A DNA stretch of 64,000 nt. Origin: Bacteroidota bacterium. GTDB taxonomy: Bacteria; Bacteroidota; Bacteroidia; Chitinophagales; Chitinophagaceae. The stretch spans positions 1 to 64,000 of the forward strand of contig CANGIZ010000001.1 in assembly GCA_947454025.1 (NCBI GenBank). The letters run 5' to 3'. Both the position numbers and the translations under genes were made by a program. The notes under the pieces are model-generated. The model saw nothing but the letters and a program-made list of their open reading frames with translations. It searched no databases and was not told the origin of the DNA. Below, one piece after another: positions 20,700 through 30,297 of this stretch. Each line of letters starts with the position of its first letter. The first letter of the stretch is position 1.

Positions 20700-20776
20700 G
20701 CCGCAAACTCACCTATTTAATGTGCATAAAAGGGCCCTAAATTTTATAGGGATAATGTGTATATTGCGCGTCTACT

Positions 20777-22573
20777 ATGGATAATTTTGTTGTTTCAGCC
20801 AGGAAGTACAGACCCCAAAACTTTAATACAGTGGTGGGGCAGTCGCATATTACGACGACCTTAAAAAATGCCATTTTAAACAACCATTTGGCACATGCTT
20901 TTTTGTTTTGTGGACCAAGAGGTGTAGGTAAAACAACCTGTGCAAGAATTTTAGCAAAAACCATTAACTGTACCAATATCACTAAGGACGGGGAAGCGTG
21001 TAACGAATGTGATAGTTGCACTTCCTTCGAAAAAGGAGCTAGTTTAAATATTCATGAACTAGACGCTGCAAGTAACAACTCGGTAGATGATATTAGATCC
21101 CTAGTTGAGCAAGTGCGCTTTGCACCGCAAGCAGGAAAATACAAAGTATATATTGTGGATGAGGTCCATATGTTAAGTGCAAGTGCATTTAATGCATTTT
21201 TGAAAACATTGGAAGAACCGCCACCTTACGCCATTTTTATTTTAGCAACCACCGAGAAGCACAAGATATTGCCAACCATCTTAAGTAGATGTCAAATTTT
21301 TGATTTCAAACGTATCACTTCCAATGATACCGTAGAGCATTTGGAAGAAATCATCGGTAAAGAACATATCAAAGCCGAAAGAAACGCATTGCAATTGATC
21401 GCTCAAAAAAGCGAAGGCTGTATGCGTGATGCATTGAGTATTTTGGATAAAATTGTAAGCTTTTCCAATGGTGAACTTACTTATAAAAATACACTTGAGC
21501 ATTTAAATATTTTAGATGAAGAATATTTTTTCAAATTACTAGGATACCTTACCACGCAGGACTTGACTAAAGCCATGTTACTGTATGATGAGATCAATCA
21601 GAAAGGATTTGAAGGCGATATGGTTTTATATGGACTTTCAAGTTTTATTAGAAACTTATTGGTTTGTAAAGACCCAGCCAGTGCGGGCTTATTGGAATCC
21701 ATTGAAGGTTGGAGAGAACAATACATTGCCACCGCAAAGCAAATTAGTACTCCCTACTTAGTGAGTGCATTGAATATTTTAAATGAGGCCGAGATACAGT
21801 TTAAAATGGCGCGCAATAAAAGATTGCATGTAGAAATGGCCATTATTAAATTAAATTTTTTAGCGCAGGCCATTGAATTAAGTTTGGAAGACAACCAAAT
21901 AGTAAAAAAAAAACTAGTTGATGCACACTATCCCATTCGCTTAAAGAAAATCATGCCTTTAAGTAATATGGTGGTAAACTCCGAAGCGAAGTTGGTCATT
22001 GAAACCAATGCTCCAGCCATCGAAGTCAAAAAAGCAACTCCTGTTACAAAGCCTATTGTTTCCGAAAAACCGGAAACAGCAATGCCAGTCATCCCTACAG
22101 AAAGTAATACTGGTGGACCTAAAAAGAATTTATTAGCCGTATTGCAACAAAAATATGGCCAAGAATATGATATTGAAGAAGTAAAAGAATCCCTACCCTT
22201 AGAGATGGAATTACTTAAAAAATGTTGGGATGAATACGCTATTTATTTAGAGCAAAATGCAAAGCATGCTTCCTCGGGTACTTTTAAAGTAGCACTCTTA
22301 AACATAATTGATGACATTCATTTTACGGTAACTGTGGGCGCCTTAACTGCTCAAAAGTTTGTAGAACAAGAAAGAATGAATTTCTTAGAGAAAATCTGGG
22401 ACGCATTTCAAAATAGAGCCATCCAATTTGATATTCTTGTTGAAGCAGGTGAACAAGAAGATGTGCCTTTACATATGCGCTTAAATAGCAAACAAAAATA
22501 CGATCGAATTGCTGAACAATTTCCGTTGGTAAGAGATCTAAAAAACAGATGCAATTTAGAAGTGTATTTTTAA
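20777..22573 (+). CDS. dnaX: DNA polymerase III subunit gamma/tau
   Basis: VVGQSHITTTLKNAI, FCGPRGVGKTTCARILAK, VDEVHMLSASAFNAFLKTLEEPP. Confidence 0.96.
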   Translation: MDNFVVSARKYRPQNFNTVVGQSHITTTLKNAILNNHLAHAFLFCGPRGVGKTTCARILAKTINCTNITKDGEACNECDSCTSFEKGASLNIHELDAASNNSVDDIRSLVEQVRFAPQAGKYKVYIVDEVHMLSASAFNAFLKTLEEPPPYAIFILATTEKHKILPTILSRCQIFDFKRITSNDTVEHLEEIIGKEHIKAERNALQLIAQKSEGCMRDALSILDKIVSFSNGELTYKNTLEHLNILDEEYFFKLLGYLTTQDLTKAMLLYDEINQKGFEGDMVLYGLSSFIRNLLVCKDPASAGLLESIEGWREQYIATAKQISTPYLVSALNILNEAEIQFKMARNKRLHVEMAIIKLNFLAQAIELSLEDNQIVKKKLVDAHYPIRLKKIMPLSNMVVNSEAKLVIETNAPAIEVKKATPVTKPIVSEKPETAMPVIPTESNTGGPKKNLLAVLQQKYGQEYDIEEVKESLPLEMELLKKCWDEYAIYLEQNAKHASSGTFKVALLNIIDDIHFTVTVGALTAQKFVEQERMNFLEKIWDAFQNRAIQFDILVEAGEQEDVPLHMRLNSKQKYDRIAEQFPLVRDLKNRCNLEVYF

Positions 22574-22614
22574 ATAACACATCGAGTACTTACCATTAAA
22601 GCTATTGAGCAAAT

Positions 22615-22953
22615 TTATAATTTTGCTTTATTATATCCTTTGGCTTTTAAGTATTGAAATACTTTTTGACGATGATCACCTTGTATAATAATTTCTCCAT
22701 CCTTTACTGAACCACCCGTACCACAATGATTCTTCAATGCTTTTCCTAATAGATTCATGTCATCCTCGTTACCCACAAAACCATCTACAATGGTAACTGT
22801 TTTTCCTGCACGGTGTTTGGTTTCTAAAATAACACGCAAGGGCTGATCTGCAGGCGCCAATGTTTCCTCAGTTTCCTCCTCGGATGGAGGCATATAATTG
22901 GGATCGGTACTATATACTAAAGGAGAACTATTCGGCTTATTTTTCTTACTCAT
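22615..22953 (-). CDS. SUI1/YciH-family translation initiation factor
   Basis: AGKTVTIVDGFVGNEDDMNLLGKALKNHCGTGGSVKDGEIIIQGDHRQKV. Confidence 0.9.
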   Translation of the reverse strand: MSKKNKPNSSPLVYSTDPNYMPPSEEETEETLAPADQPLRVILETKHRAGKTVTIVDGFVGNEDDMNLLGKALKNHCGTGGSVKDGEIIIQGDHRQKVFQYLKAKGYNKAKL

Positions 22954-22974
22954 GCATTCAAATTTGAATCAAAA

Positions 22975-23364
22975 TTAGCTTACCCTAACACTCACAATGG
23001 TAAAGCCATTTTTATTTTCTTGTAACAATAAAGTGATATTAAATTTTGTTGCTCCCGACAATAATCTACCCGTTAAATAAACGGTACTTCCTACTTTTCG
23101 TGCAGCAGTCTTTTCAAAACCCAAAATATTCTTCTTGGAAAAAAAACTTTGTAATAAACCATTGGCTTCCTTGGAGGTATAAGATTTTTGACCCACCAAG
23201 TCGGGTAAATTCACTTCCACCTGTGCGTCCCAATAGGAAAGCAAATTGTTAAAATTGGCTGTTTGCAAATTTTGAACAAGTACTTCGGTTTCGTTTTGCG
23301 CTTTTAAGCCTAGGCTTGCCATTGCAAAGATAACAATGAGTAGTATTTGACGGAGTTGGGTCAT
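22975..23364 (-). CDS. Secreted DUF4783-like protein
   Basis: Signal peptide then FNNLLSYWDAQVEVNLPDLVGQKSYTSKEANGLLQSFF. Confidence 0.65.
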   Translation of the reverse strand: MTQLRQILLIVIFAMASLGLKAQNETEVLVQNLQTANFNNLLSYWDAQVEVNLPDLVGQKSYTSKEANGLLQSFFSKKNILGFEKTAARKVGSTVYLTGRLLSGATKFNITLLLQENKNGFTIVSVRVS

Positions 23365-23479
23365 TTTTTAAGGTTAGTTCTAATGATAACTGCTTAAATT
23401 TGCAGCGGGTACGTGAAGCCTGTATTCCGACCTACAATTTAGTAAAAAAATAGACGATCACTGTAACAAAAATAAGAAT

Positions 23480-24997
23480 ATGTCAAAAAAAGTAATACTT
23501 GTAATTATGGATGGCTGGGGATTAGGAAAAGTCCCTTTATCGGATGCTATTCAACAAGCAAAAGTGCCATTTGTAAGTAGTTTATATAACAAATACCCAC
23601 ACTCTACTTTAATTACTTGTGGCGAGGAAGTAGGTTTGCCTGATGGACAAATGGGCAATAGCGAAGTAGGTCACTTAAACTTAGGTGCAGGAAGAATTGT
23701 GTACCAAGAATTACAAAGAATCAATGTTGCTGTTCGAGACGGTGAGTTAGCAAATAATAAAACCTTACAAGCATCCATTCAATATGCAAAGGAAAACAAT
23801 AAGCCCTTGCATCTACTAGGACTTGTGAGTGATGGTGGTGTGCATGCACATACGGCACATTTAAAAGCTCTTTGTGATATTTGTAAAAAAGAAGGATTAA
23901 CAAAAGTGTTTATTCATGCATTCACCGACGGAAGAGATACCGATCCAAAAAGCGGTTTGGCTTATGTTGAAAATGTTGAAGCACATTTAAAAAATTCAGT
24001 AGGAAAAATAGCAACAGTTAGTGGACGATATTATGCTATGGATCGCGATAAACGCTGGGAAAGAGTACAATTAGCATACGATGCCTTGGTAAATGCGGTG
24101 GGCCCTACTGCTAGTTCCGCAACAGAAGCCATTAAGGAAAATTATGCAAAGGATATTACTGACGAATTCATAAAACCAACCATTCTCCTAGAAAATGGAG
24201 CACCTATTGCTACGATTCAGTCAGGGGATGCCGTTTTATGTTTCAATTTTAGAACAGACCGTTGTAGAGAAATTACAGAGGTATTGTCTCAAAAAGATTT
24301 CCCAGAATTTGGAATGAAGAAATTGGATCTGCATTATACTACGATCACAAAATATGATGAGACCTTCCAAAAAGTAAATGTCATTTTTGAAAATGATAAT
24401 TTAGTAAACACTTTGGGAGATGTATTAGCACAAAATCATAAAAAACAAATTCGTATTGCGGAAACTGAAAAATACCCACACGTAACTTTCTTTTTTAGTG
24501 GAGGTAGAGAAGTGCCATTTGAAGGAGAGTCAAGAATCATGGCGCCATCACCAAAAGTGGCCACCTATGATTTACAACCCGAAATGAGTGCTAAGGAATT
24601 AACTGATAAATTATTACCAGAGATCAATGCTGGCAATCCTGATTTTATTTGCTTGAACTTCGCGAATGCAGATATGGTTGGACACACGGGTATTTTTAGT
24701 GCAGTGGTAAAAGCGGTTGAAACAGTAGATGCTTGTGTGGAGCAAATTGTGACTGCAGGTTTAAACAATGGCTATACTATTTTCTTGACCGCAGACCATG
24801 GTAATGCCGATTATATGATTAATGAGGACGGAAGTCCAAACACGGCGCACACCACCAATCCTGTGCCTTTCTTTATTATAGACAAAGAGTGGAAGGGTAC
24901 TATTCAGCCTGGTAAATTAGGTGATATTGCTCCAACTATTTTAACCATGATGGGCGTGGCTATACCAAAGGAAATGACAGGAAAAGTGTTGATCTAA
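23480..24997 (+). CDS. gpmI: 2,3-bisphosphoglycerate-independent phosphoglycerate mutase
   Basis: VIMDGWGLG, GQMGNSEVGHLNLGAGR, TADHGNADYM. Confidence 0.97.
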   Translation: MSKKVILVIMDGWGLGKVPLSDAIQQAKVPFVSSLYNKYPHSTLITCGEEVGLPDGQMGNSEVGHLNLGAGRIVYQELQRINVAVRDGELANNKTLQASIQYAKENNKPLHLLGLVSDGGVHAHTAHLKALCDICKKEGLTKVFIHAFTDGRDTDPKSGLAYVENVEAHLKNSVGKIATVSGRYYAMDRDKRWERVQLAYDALVNAVGPTASSATEAIKENYAKDITDEFIKPTILLENGAPIATIQSGDAVLCFNFRTDRCREITEVLSQKDFPEFGMKKLDLHYTTITKYDETFQKVNVIFENDNLVNTLGDVLAQNHKKQIRIAETEKYPHVTFFFSGGREVPFEGESRIMAPSPKVATYDLQPEMSAKELTDKLLPEINAGNPDFICLNFANADMVGHTGIFSAVVKAVETVDACVEQIVTAGLNNGYTIFLTADHGNADYMINEDGSPNTAHTTNPVPFFIIDKEWKGTIQPGKLGDIAPTILTMMGVAIPKEMTGKVLI

Positions 24998-25076
24998 GTA
25001 AAGCGCAGTTCTAAATTAAATGACTACATTTAAACTATTAACAACAATATTTGTCATAGTCACCTAAACCAACATT

Positions 25077-25580
25077 ATGATTAAGAAAATACTCATTGGA
25101 TTGCTAATTGTTTTAATCGCAATTCAATTTATTAAACCAACAAGAAATCTATCGGGCAACACCGACAAGGATATTAGCACTATCTACCCTATGTCGGATA
25201 GCGTAAAACAAATTGTTACAAAAGCTTGCGCCGATTGCCATAGTAATAAAACAGTTTACCCTTGGTATGCTTCAGTGCAACCCATTGCATTTTGGTTGGA
25301 GCATCATGTGGATGAAGGCAAGGGTGAAATTAATTTCAATGAATTTGCGTCCTATCGTATAGGTAAACAAAATCATAAATTAAAGGAAGTGATTGAACAA
25401 GTAAAAGAAGACGAAATGCCTTTGTCCTCTTATACATTAATTCATAAAGATGCAAAATTAACCGCTGCCGAAAAAGCAACATTAATTCAATGGTGCCAAA
25501 ACATCATGGATAGCATTAAAGCAAACTATCCAGCTGATAGTTTAAATATAAAAAGACCGCCCCCGCCAACTGGTAAATAA
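25077..25580 (+). CDS. Haem-binding domain protein
   Basis: N-terminal anchor and CADCHSN (CxxCH) motif followed by YPWYASVQPIAFWLEHHVDEGK. Confidence 0.8.
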   Translation: MIKKILIGLLIVLIAIQFIKPTRNLSGNTDKDISTIYPMSDSVKQIVTKACADCHSNKTVYPWYASVQPIAFWLEHHVDEGKGEINFNEFASYRIGKQNHKLKEVIEQVKEDEMPLSSYTLIHKDAKLTAAEKATLIQWCQNIMDSIKANYPADSLNIKRPPPPTGK

Positions 25581-25592
25581 GGGGATTGAAAT

Positions 25593-26231
25593 ATGAAAAT
25601 TAACAAAGCAACCTATTTAATATCTAGTCCAGGATTTGAACAATGTCCAAAATTAGATCAACCTGAATATGCATTTATTGGACGTAGTAATGTAGGCAAG
25701 TCCTCTATTATTAATGCGCTATGCAATCAAAAGAACTTAGCCAAAACATCGGGGACTCCTGGTAAAACACAACTCATAAATCATTTCGAAGTATTGAGTT
25801 CCAATGCCAAAGGTCCTTGGGACAAATGGTATATTGTGGATTTGCCTGGATATGGCTTTGCAAAAGTTTCTCAAAGCAGTCGAAGAAGATGGGAGCAAAT
25901 GATTGAAAATTATTTGAGAAAAAGACCCAACTTAAATCGTGTATTTGTTTTAATTGATAGCCGACATGCTCCTCAAAAAATAGATTTAGAATTCATTGAG
26001 CAAATGGTAAAGTGGGAAATTCCTTACACTCTTATATTCACAAAATCAGATAAAGAAAAGCCGGGTGTGGTAGCACGTAATGTGCAAGCCATGTTTGACA
26101 CCTTAAAAGAAAAACTTCCATTTTTACCACAAGGTTTTGTAACCAGTGCAGAAAAAAAAGAAGGCGTAGAAGAAGTAGTTGATTGTATTGATCAATACAA
26201 TCGCTTATACGCTGAGGAACAAAATTTATAA
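25593..26231 (+). CDS. engB: Ribosome biogenesis GTPase EngB/YihA
   Basis: GRSNVGKSSIINAL, GKTQLINHF, DLPGYGFAKVS, TKSDK. Confidence 0.95.
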   Translation: MKINKATYLISSPGFEQCPKLDQPEYAFIGRSNVGKSSIINALCNQKNLAKTSGTPGKTQLINHFEVLSSNAKGPWDKWYIVDLPGYGFAKVSQSSRRRWEQMIENYLRKRPNLNRVFVLIDSRHAPQKIDLEFIEQMVKWEIPYTLIFTKSDKEKPGVVARNVQAMFDTLKEKLPFLPQGFVTSAEKKEGVEEVVDCIDQYNRLYAEEQNL

Positions 26232-26233
26232 TT

Positions 26234-28003
26234 ATGAAAATACTATTCCAATACATACGACCTTTTAGAGGCCTCGTGATAATTGCGTTTTTTTTAGCAG
26301 CCATTAACCAAACATTCTCCATGTTTGACCCGATGTTATTTGGTAGATTGATAGACGAGTTTGCAAAAACTCCATTTGTGGATGCATTGGGACATGTAAG
26401 AACCCAGCCCGAATTTTTAAAAGGAATTGGGCAAATACTTTTATTGTTAGTAGGTACTGCAATGGTAAGTAGAATCGCTAAAGCGTTCCAAGATTATACC
26501 GTAAATGTAATTATTCAAAAATTTGGTGCTTCCTTATTTACAGATGGTTTAAAGCATTCCATGCAATTGCCTTTTCAGGCATTTGAAGACCAACGTAGCG
26601 GGGAGACTTTGTCTATTTTAACAAAGGCTAGAGCGGATTGTGAAAAGTTTATTAGCTATGTAATAAATGTGGTTTTTGGAATTGTAGTAAGCATCGTATT
26701 CATATCTATTTATGCAACAAAATTGCATTGGTCCATTATGCCAATTTATATATTAGGCGCAAGCACTATTGCTTATGTGACTAATTTATTAAGTAAACGC
26801 ATTAAATCTATTCAAAAGAATATTGTAAAGGAAACCACTACCCTAGCAGGTACTACCACCGAAAGCTTACGTAATATTGAATTGGTAAAAAGTTTAGGGT
26901 TAACAACACAGGAAATTAATCGCCTTAACAACAACACTTATAAAATTTTAGCGCTAGAATTAAGAAAGGTTAAAAATATTCGCTCTTTGAGTTTTATTCA
27001 GGGAACGATGGTGAATTTTTTAAGACAGGTAATTACTTTTACTTTAATGTGGTTAATTTTTAAAGAGATTCTTACTGTAGGGCAATTGATTTCATTACAG
27101 TTTTATAGCTTCTTTATATTTGGACCATTACAAGAGATAGGAAGTATTATCATGAGCTATCGAGAAACCGAAGCTTCCTTGAATAACTTTGATACCTTAA
27201 TGAATAAGCCAACTGAGCAACAACCCACCAATCCAGTATCAGTGGGCAATATTGAAAATTTAGCATTTAGCCATGTAGGTTTCCAACATCAAACGGCCAA
27301 TTTTAAAGCGATGGATGATATTAGCTTTGATGCCAAATTAGGTGAAACAATTGCCTTTGTTGGACCATCGGGTGCTGGAAAAAGTACTTTAGTTAAATTA
27401 TTAGTAGGGTTATACCAAACACAGGAAGGACAGATATTAGTGAATGGTGTAAGTAGTGACAAGATTGACATGAATGATTTACGCAATCAAATTAGTTTTG
27501 TTACGCAGGACACACAATTGTTTGCTGGAACGATTAGAGAGAACTTGGCATTTGTGGCTCCCGGCGCAAGCGAAGAAGAAATGTTATTGGCTTTGAAAAA
27601 AGCAAGCTGTAGCAATATTTTAGATAAAGGTGGCAATGGATTAGCTACTTTAATTGGCGAAGGCGGATTAAAATTAAGTGGTGGAGAAAAACAAAGACTC
27701 TCTATTGCACGCGCCTTATTAAGACATCCCCATTTATTAATATTTGACGAAGCCACTTCGAGTTTAGATAGTTTAACCGAAGAATCCATTACTGATACTA
27801 TTCGTGAATTGTCGGCTGAGCGTGAGCAAATTACTATCATGATTGCACACCGTTTGAGCACAATCATACATGCTACAAGAATTTATGTACTCGAGAAGGG
27901 AAAAGTGATTGAACAAGGAAATCATGAATCCTTACTTGCCGAAAAAGGATTGTATTATGCCATGTGGAGACAGCAAATTGGAGAAAGAAAATCAATGGCT
28001 TAG
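26234..28003 (+). CDS. ABC transporter, TM + ATPase fusion
   Basis: GPSGAGKSTLVKLLVG, LSGGEKQRLSIARALLRHP, LLIFDEATSSLDS. Confidence 0.92.
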   Translation: MKILFQYIRPFRGLVIIAFFLAAINQTFSMFDPMLFGRLIDEFAKTPFVDALGHVRTQPEFLKGIGQILLLLVGTAMVSRIAKAFQDYTVNVIIQKFGASLFTDGLKHSMQLPFQAFEDQRSGETLSILTKARADCEKFISYVINVVFGIVVSIVFISIYATKLHWSIMPIYILGASTIAYVTNLLSKRIKSIQKNIVKETTTLAGTTTESLRNIELVKSLGLTTQEINRLNNNTYKILALELRKVKNIRSLSFIQGTMVNFLRQVITFTLMWLIFKEILTVGQLISLQFYSFFIFGPLQEIGSIIMSYRETEASLNNFDTLMNKPTEQQPTNPVSVGNIENLAFSHVGFQHQTANFKAMDDISFDAKLGETIAFVGPSGAGKSTLVKLLVGLYQTQEGQILVNGVSSDKIDMNDLRNQISFVTQDTQLFAGTIRENLAFVAPGASEEEMLLALKKASCSNILDKGGNGLATLIGEGGLKLSGGEKQRLSIARALLRHPHLLIFDEATSSLDSLTEESITDTIRELSAEREQITIMIAHRLSTIIHATRIYVLEKGKVIEQGNHESLLAEKGLYYAMWRQQIGERKSMA

Positions 28004-28447
28004 TTAGTCTCTTTCGAATTTCTTTTTAAGGTATTCCATCACCGAAGGATCTTCTAATCCTTCCATATCACTTAATTCAATTTCGATAGCCTTAGTGCTT
28101 AATCGAATTTCGATAAGTGATAAAAAAATGGACCAAGAAAAAGAAATCAAACTAATAGCAAAAATAGTTTGCGCTACTTTTTGATATTGGATATAAATAA
28201 AAAACATGGATACAATGGCAAATAGCAAAGATGCTACTCCATAGGTTTGCATGTTTCGGATTAATTTAAGCCGATATTTTAGGTTCTTAATTTGAGTAAA
28301 TATCAAATGCCTTTGCTCTTGTGTTTGGTATTTATCATGCAAAACACGCACACGACTGGACAAAGCCAAAAAACGATTGGTATAGGCCAGCATAATTAAA
28401 CTTATAGCCGGAAAAAGTAGGGCAGGTATATTTACAGTTAATTCCAT
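28004..28447 (-). CDS. DUF2721 family membrane protein
   Basis: Multi-TM short protein with FPAISLIMLAYTNRFLALSSRVR; start set at MELTVNIP. Confidence 0.75.
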   Translation of the reverse strand: MELTVNIPALLFPAISLIMLAYTNRFLALSSRVRVLHDKYQTQEQRHLIFTQIKNLKYRLKLIRNMQTYGVASLLFAIVSMFFIYIQYQKVAQTIFAISLISFSWSIFLSLIEIRLSTKAIEIELSDMEGLEDPSVMEYLKKKFERD

Positions 28448-28449
28448 AC

Positions 28450-28474
28450 CACAAAAATATAAAGTATTTTTGTG
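28450..28474. promoter_or_regulatory. Back-to-back divergent -7 elements forming a perfect 10-bp inverted repeat
   Basis: CACAAAAATA-taaag-TATTTTTGTG; each half contains TATTTTTG (TAnnTTTG) pointing outward. Confidence 0.6.
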
Positions 28475-28489
28475 CTTTCGCTGCAATAC

Positions 28490-30289
28490 ATGGAAAAAGA
28501 GCTTTTTAAGAAAATACAGGATGGCCTACCGCAGGAACCGGGCATTTATCAATATTTTGATGAAAATGGCCGTTTATTGTATGTAGGAAAGGCCAAGAAT
28601 ATCCGCAAAAGGGTAAGCTCTTATTTTTTATCCAATCACCAACACACGCTAAAGACCATCGAGTTGGTGCAGAAAATTAAGGATATTCAGTTCACAATCG
28701 TGAATTCAGAACACGACGCTTTTATTTTAGAGAATGAACTCATTAAGAATTATCAGCCCAAATACAATATCAATTTAAAGGACGATAAAACCTATCCTTA
28801 TATTGTCATAAAAAAGGAAAACTTCCCTAGAGTATTTTTAACACGCCGGAAAATTCAAGATGGCAGTACCTATATTGGCCCCTTTACCAATGTAATGGCA
28901 GTGCGCGAACTAATTGATCATATAAAACATACTATTCCATTACGCACTTGCACCTTACCCCTTACTCCAAAAAATATTGAGCAAGGGAAATTTAAAGTAT
29001 GCTTAGAATATCATTTAGGTAATTGTTTAGGGCCTTGTCAGGGCTATCAAAGCTTAGAAGCTTATAATGCATCCATTGAACAAGTACAATATTTGTTAAA
29101 AGGCAATATCAAACCCGTACTATCCAACCTGAAAGAAAAAATGCTAGAAGAAGCCAAAACAATGGCTTTTGAAAAAGCGGCTTTGACTAAAAAGAAAATA
29201 GAAGAATTAGAACATTATCAAACTAAGTCGGTAGTATACACCAAGCAACAACATGCAATGGATGTATTTAGTATAGCACATGAAGGTGACCAGGCTTATG
29301 TAAGTTATTTGATGGTTGAAAATGGAAGAATTATACAAACCCATATCCTACCCCTTACTGTTCCATTAGAAGAATCCATTGAAACCATTTTGTCTTTTGC
29401 GATTCACTATTTTAGAACAAACTTAAATAGCAGGGCCAAAGAAATTATTGTGCCTTTCGAGTTGACCGAAAAAGTATTCGAAGTAAAGTATACAATCCCT
29501 CAGGTAGGAGATAAAGAACAATTATTGGAGTTGTCACAAAAAAATGCCGATTACGCTTTAAAAGAATGGAAACACAAACAAGCATTGGTAAGCGTTGAAA
29601 AACCATTAGACAATATTGTATTGGATGAAATGCAAAAGGTATTGCATTTAAAAACAACACCAACGCATATTGAATGTTTCGATAACTCCAATTTTCAAGG
29701 CGCCTACCCGGTATCGGCCATGGTTTGTTTTAAAAATGGTGTGCCAAGTAAATCAGACTATCGCAAGTTCAATATTAAAACAGTAGTAGGCATTAACGAC
29801 TTTGCTAGTATGAAAGAATCGGTAGGAAGACGTTATAAATCGGTGATTGAGAAAAAACTACCCCTGCCACAATTAATCATCATTGACGGCGGTAAAGGAC
29901 AGTTAAATGCCGCATTAGAAGCATTAACCGAATTGGGTATTCAAGACAAGGTAACCACAGTAGGATTGGCTAAAAATATCGAAGAATTGTTTTTCCCAGG
30001 CGATAGTAAATCCATTATCCTCGACTGGCATAGTGAAGCCCATAAGCTAATTCGTAATATTAGAGATGAAGTACATCGTTTTGGTATTCAATTTCACCGA
30101 AGCAAACGATCCAAGGGAGCACTAGAAACTGGCCTGGATCATATTCCTGGCATTGGACCTAAAACAAAGGACTTATTGTTATTGCATTTTAAGTCGGTAC
30201 AAAAAATTAAAACAGCAAGCCCTGCCCTATTGAACACATTAATAGGCGAAAAAAAAGCCGCTATTTTATTAGCGGCTCTTCTTAAATAA
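28490..30289 (+). CDS. uvrC: Excinuclease ABC subunit C
   Basis: GIY-YIG domain LPQEPGIYQYFDENGRLLYVGKAKNIRKRVSSYF; UvrC RNase H-like region and HhH end; start set at MEKELFKK. Confidence 0.96.
   Translation: MEKELFKKIQDGLPQEPGIYQYFDENGRLLYVGKAKNIRKRVSSYFLSNHQHTLKTIELVQKIKDIQFTIVNSEHDAFILENELIKNYQPKYNINLKDDKTYPYIVIKKENFPRVFLTRRKIQDGSTYIGPFTNVMAVRELIDHIKHTIPLRTCTLPLTPKNIEQGKFKVCLEYHLGNCLGPCQGYQSLEAYNASIEQVQYLLKGNIKPVLSNLKEKMLEEAKTMAFEKAALTKKKIEELEHYQTKSVVYTKQQHAMDVFSIAHEGDQAYVSYLMVENGRIIQTHILPLTVPLEESIETILSFAIHYFRTNLNSRAKEIIVPFELTEKVFEVKYTIPQVGDKEQLLELSQKNADYALKEWKHKQALVSVEKPLDNIVLDEMQKVLHLKTTPTHIECFDNSNFQGAYPVSAMVCFKNGVPSKSDYRKFNIKTVVGINDFASMKESVGRRYKSVIEKKLPLPQLIIIDGGKGQLNAALEALTELGIQDKVTTVGLAKNIEELFFPGDSKSIILDWHSEAHKLIRNIRDEVHRFGIQFHRSKRSKGALETGLDHIPGIGPKTKDLLLLHFKSVQKIKTASPALLNTLIGEKKAAILLAALLK
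30249..30277 (-). terminator. Intrinsic terminator of the gld operon located inside the uvrC 3' coding end
   Basis: Minus strand AGCCGCTA-ATAAAA-TAGCGGCT followed by T8. Confidence 0.75.
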
Positions 30290-30297
30290 TATCTTGA

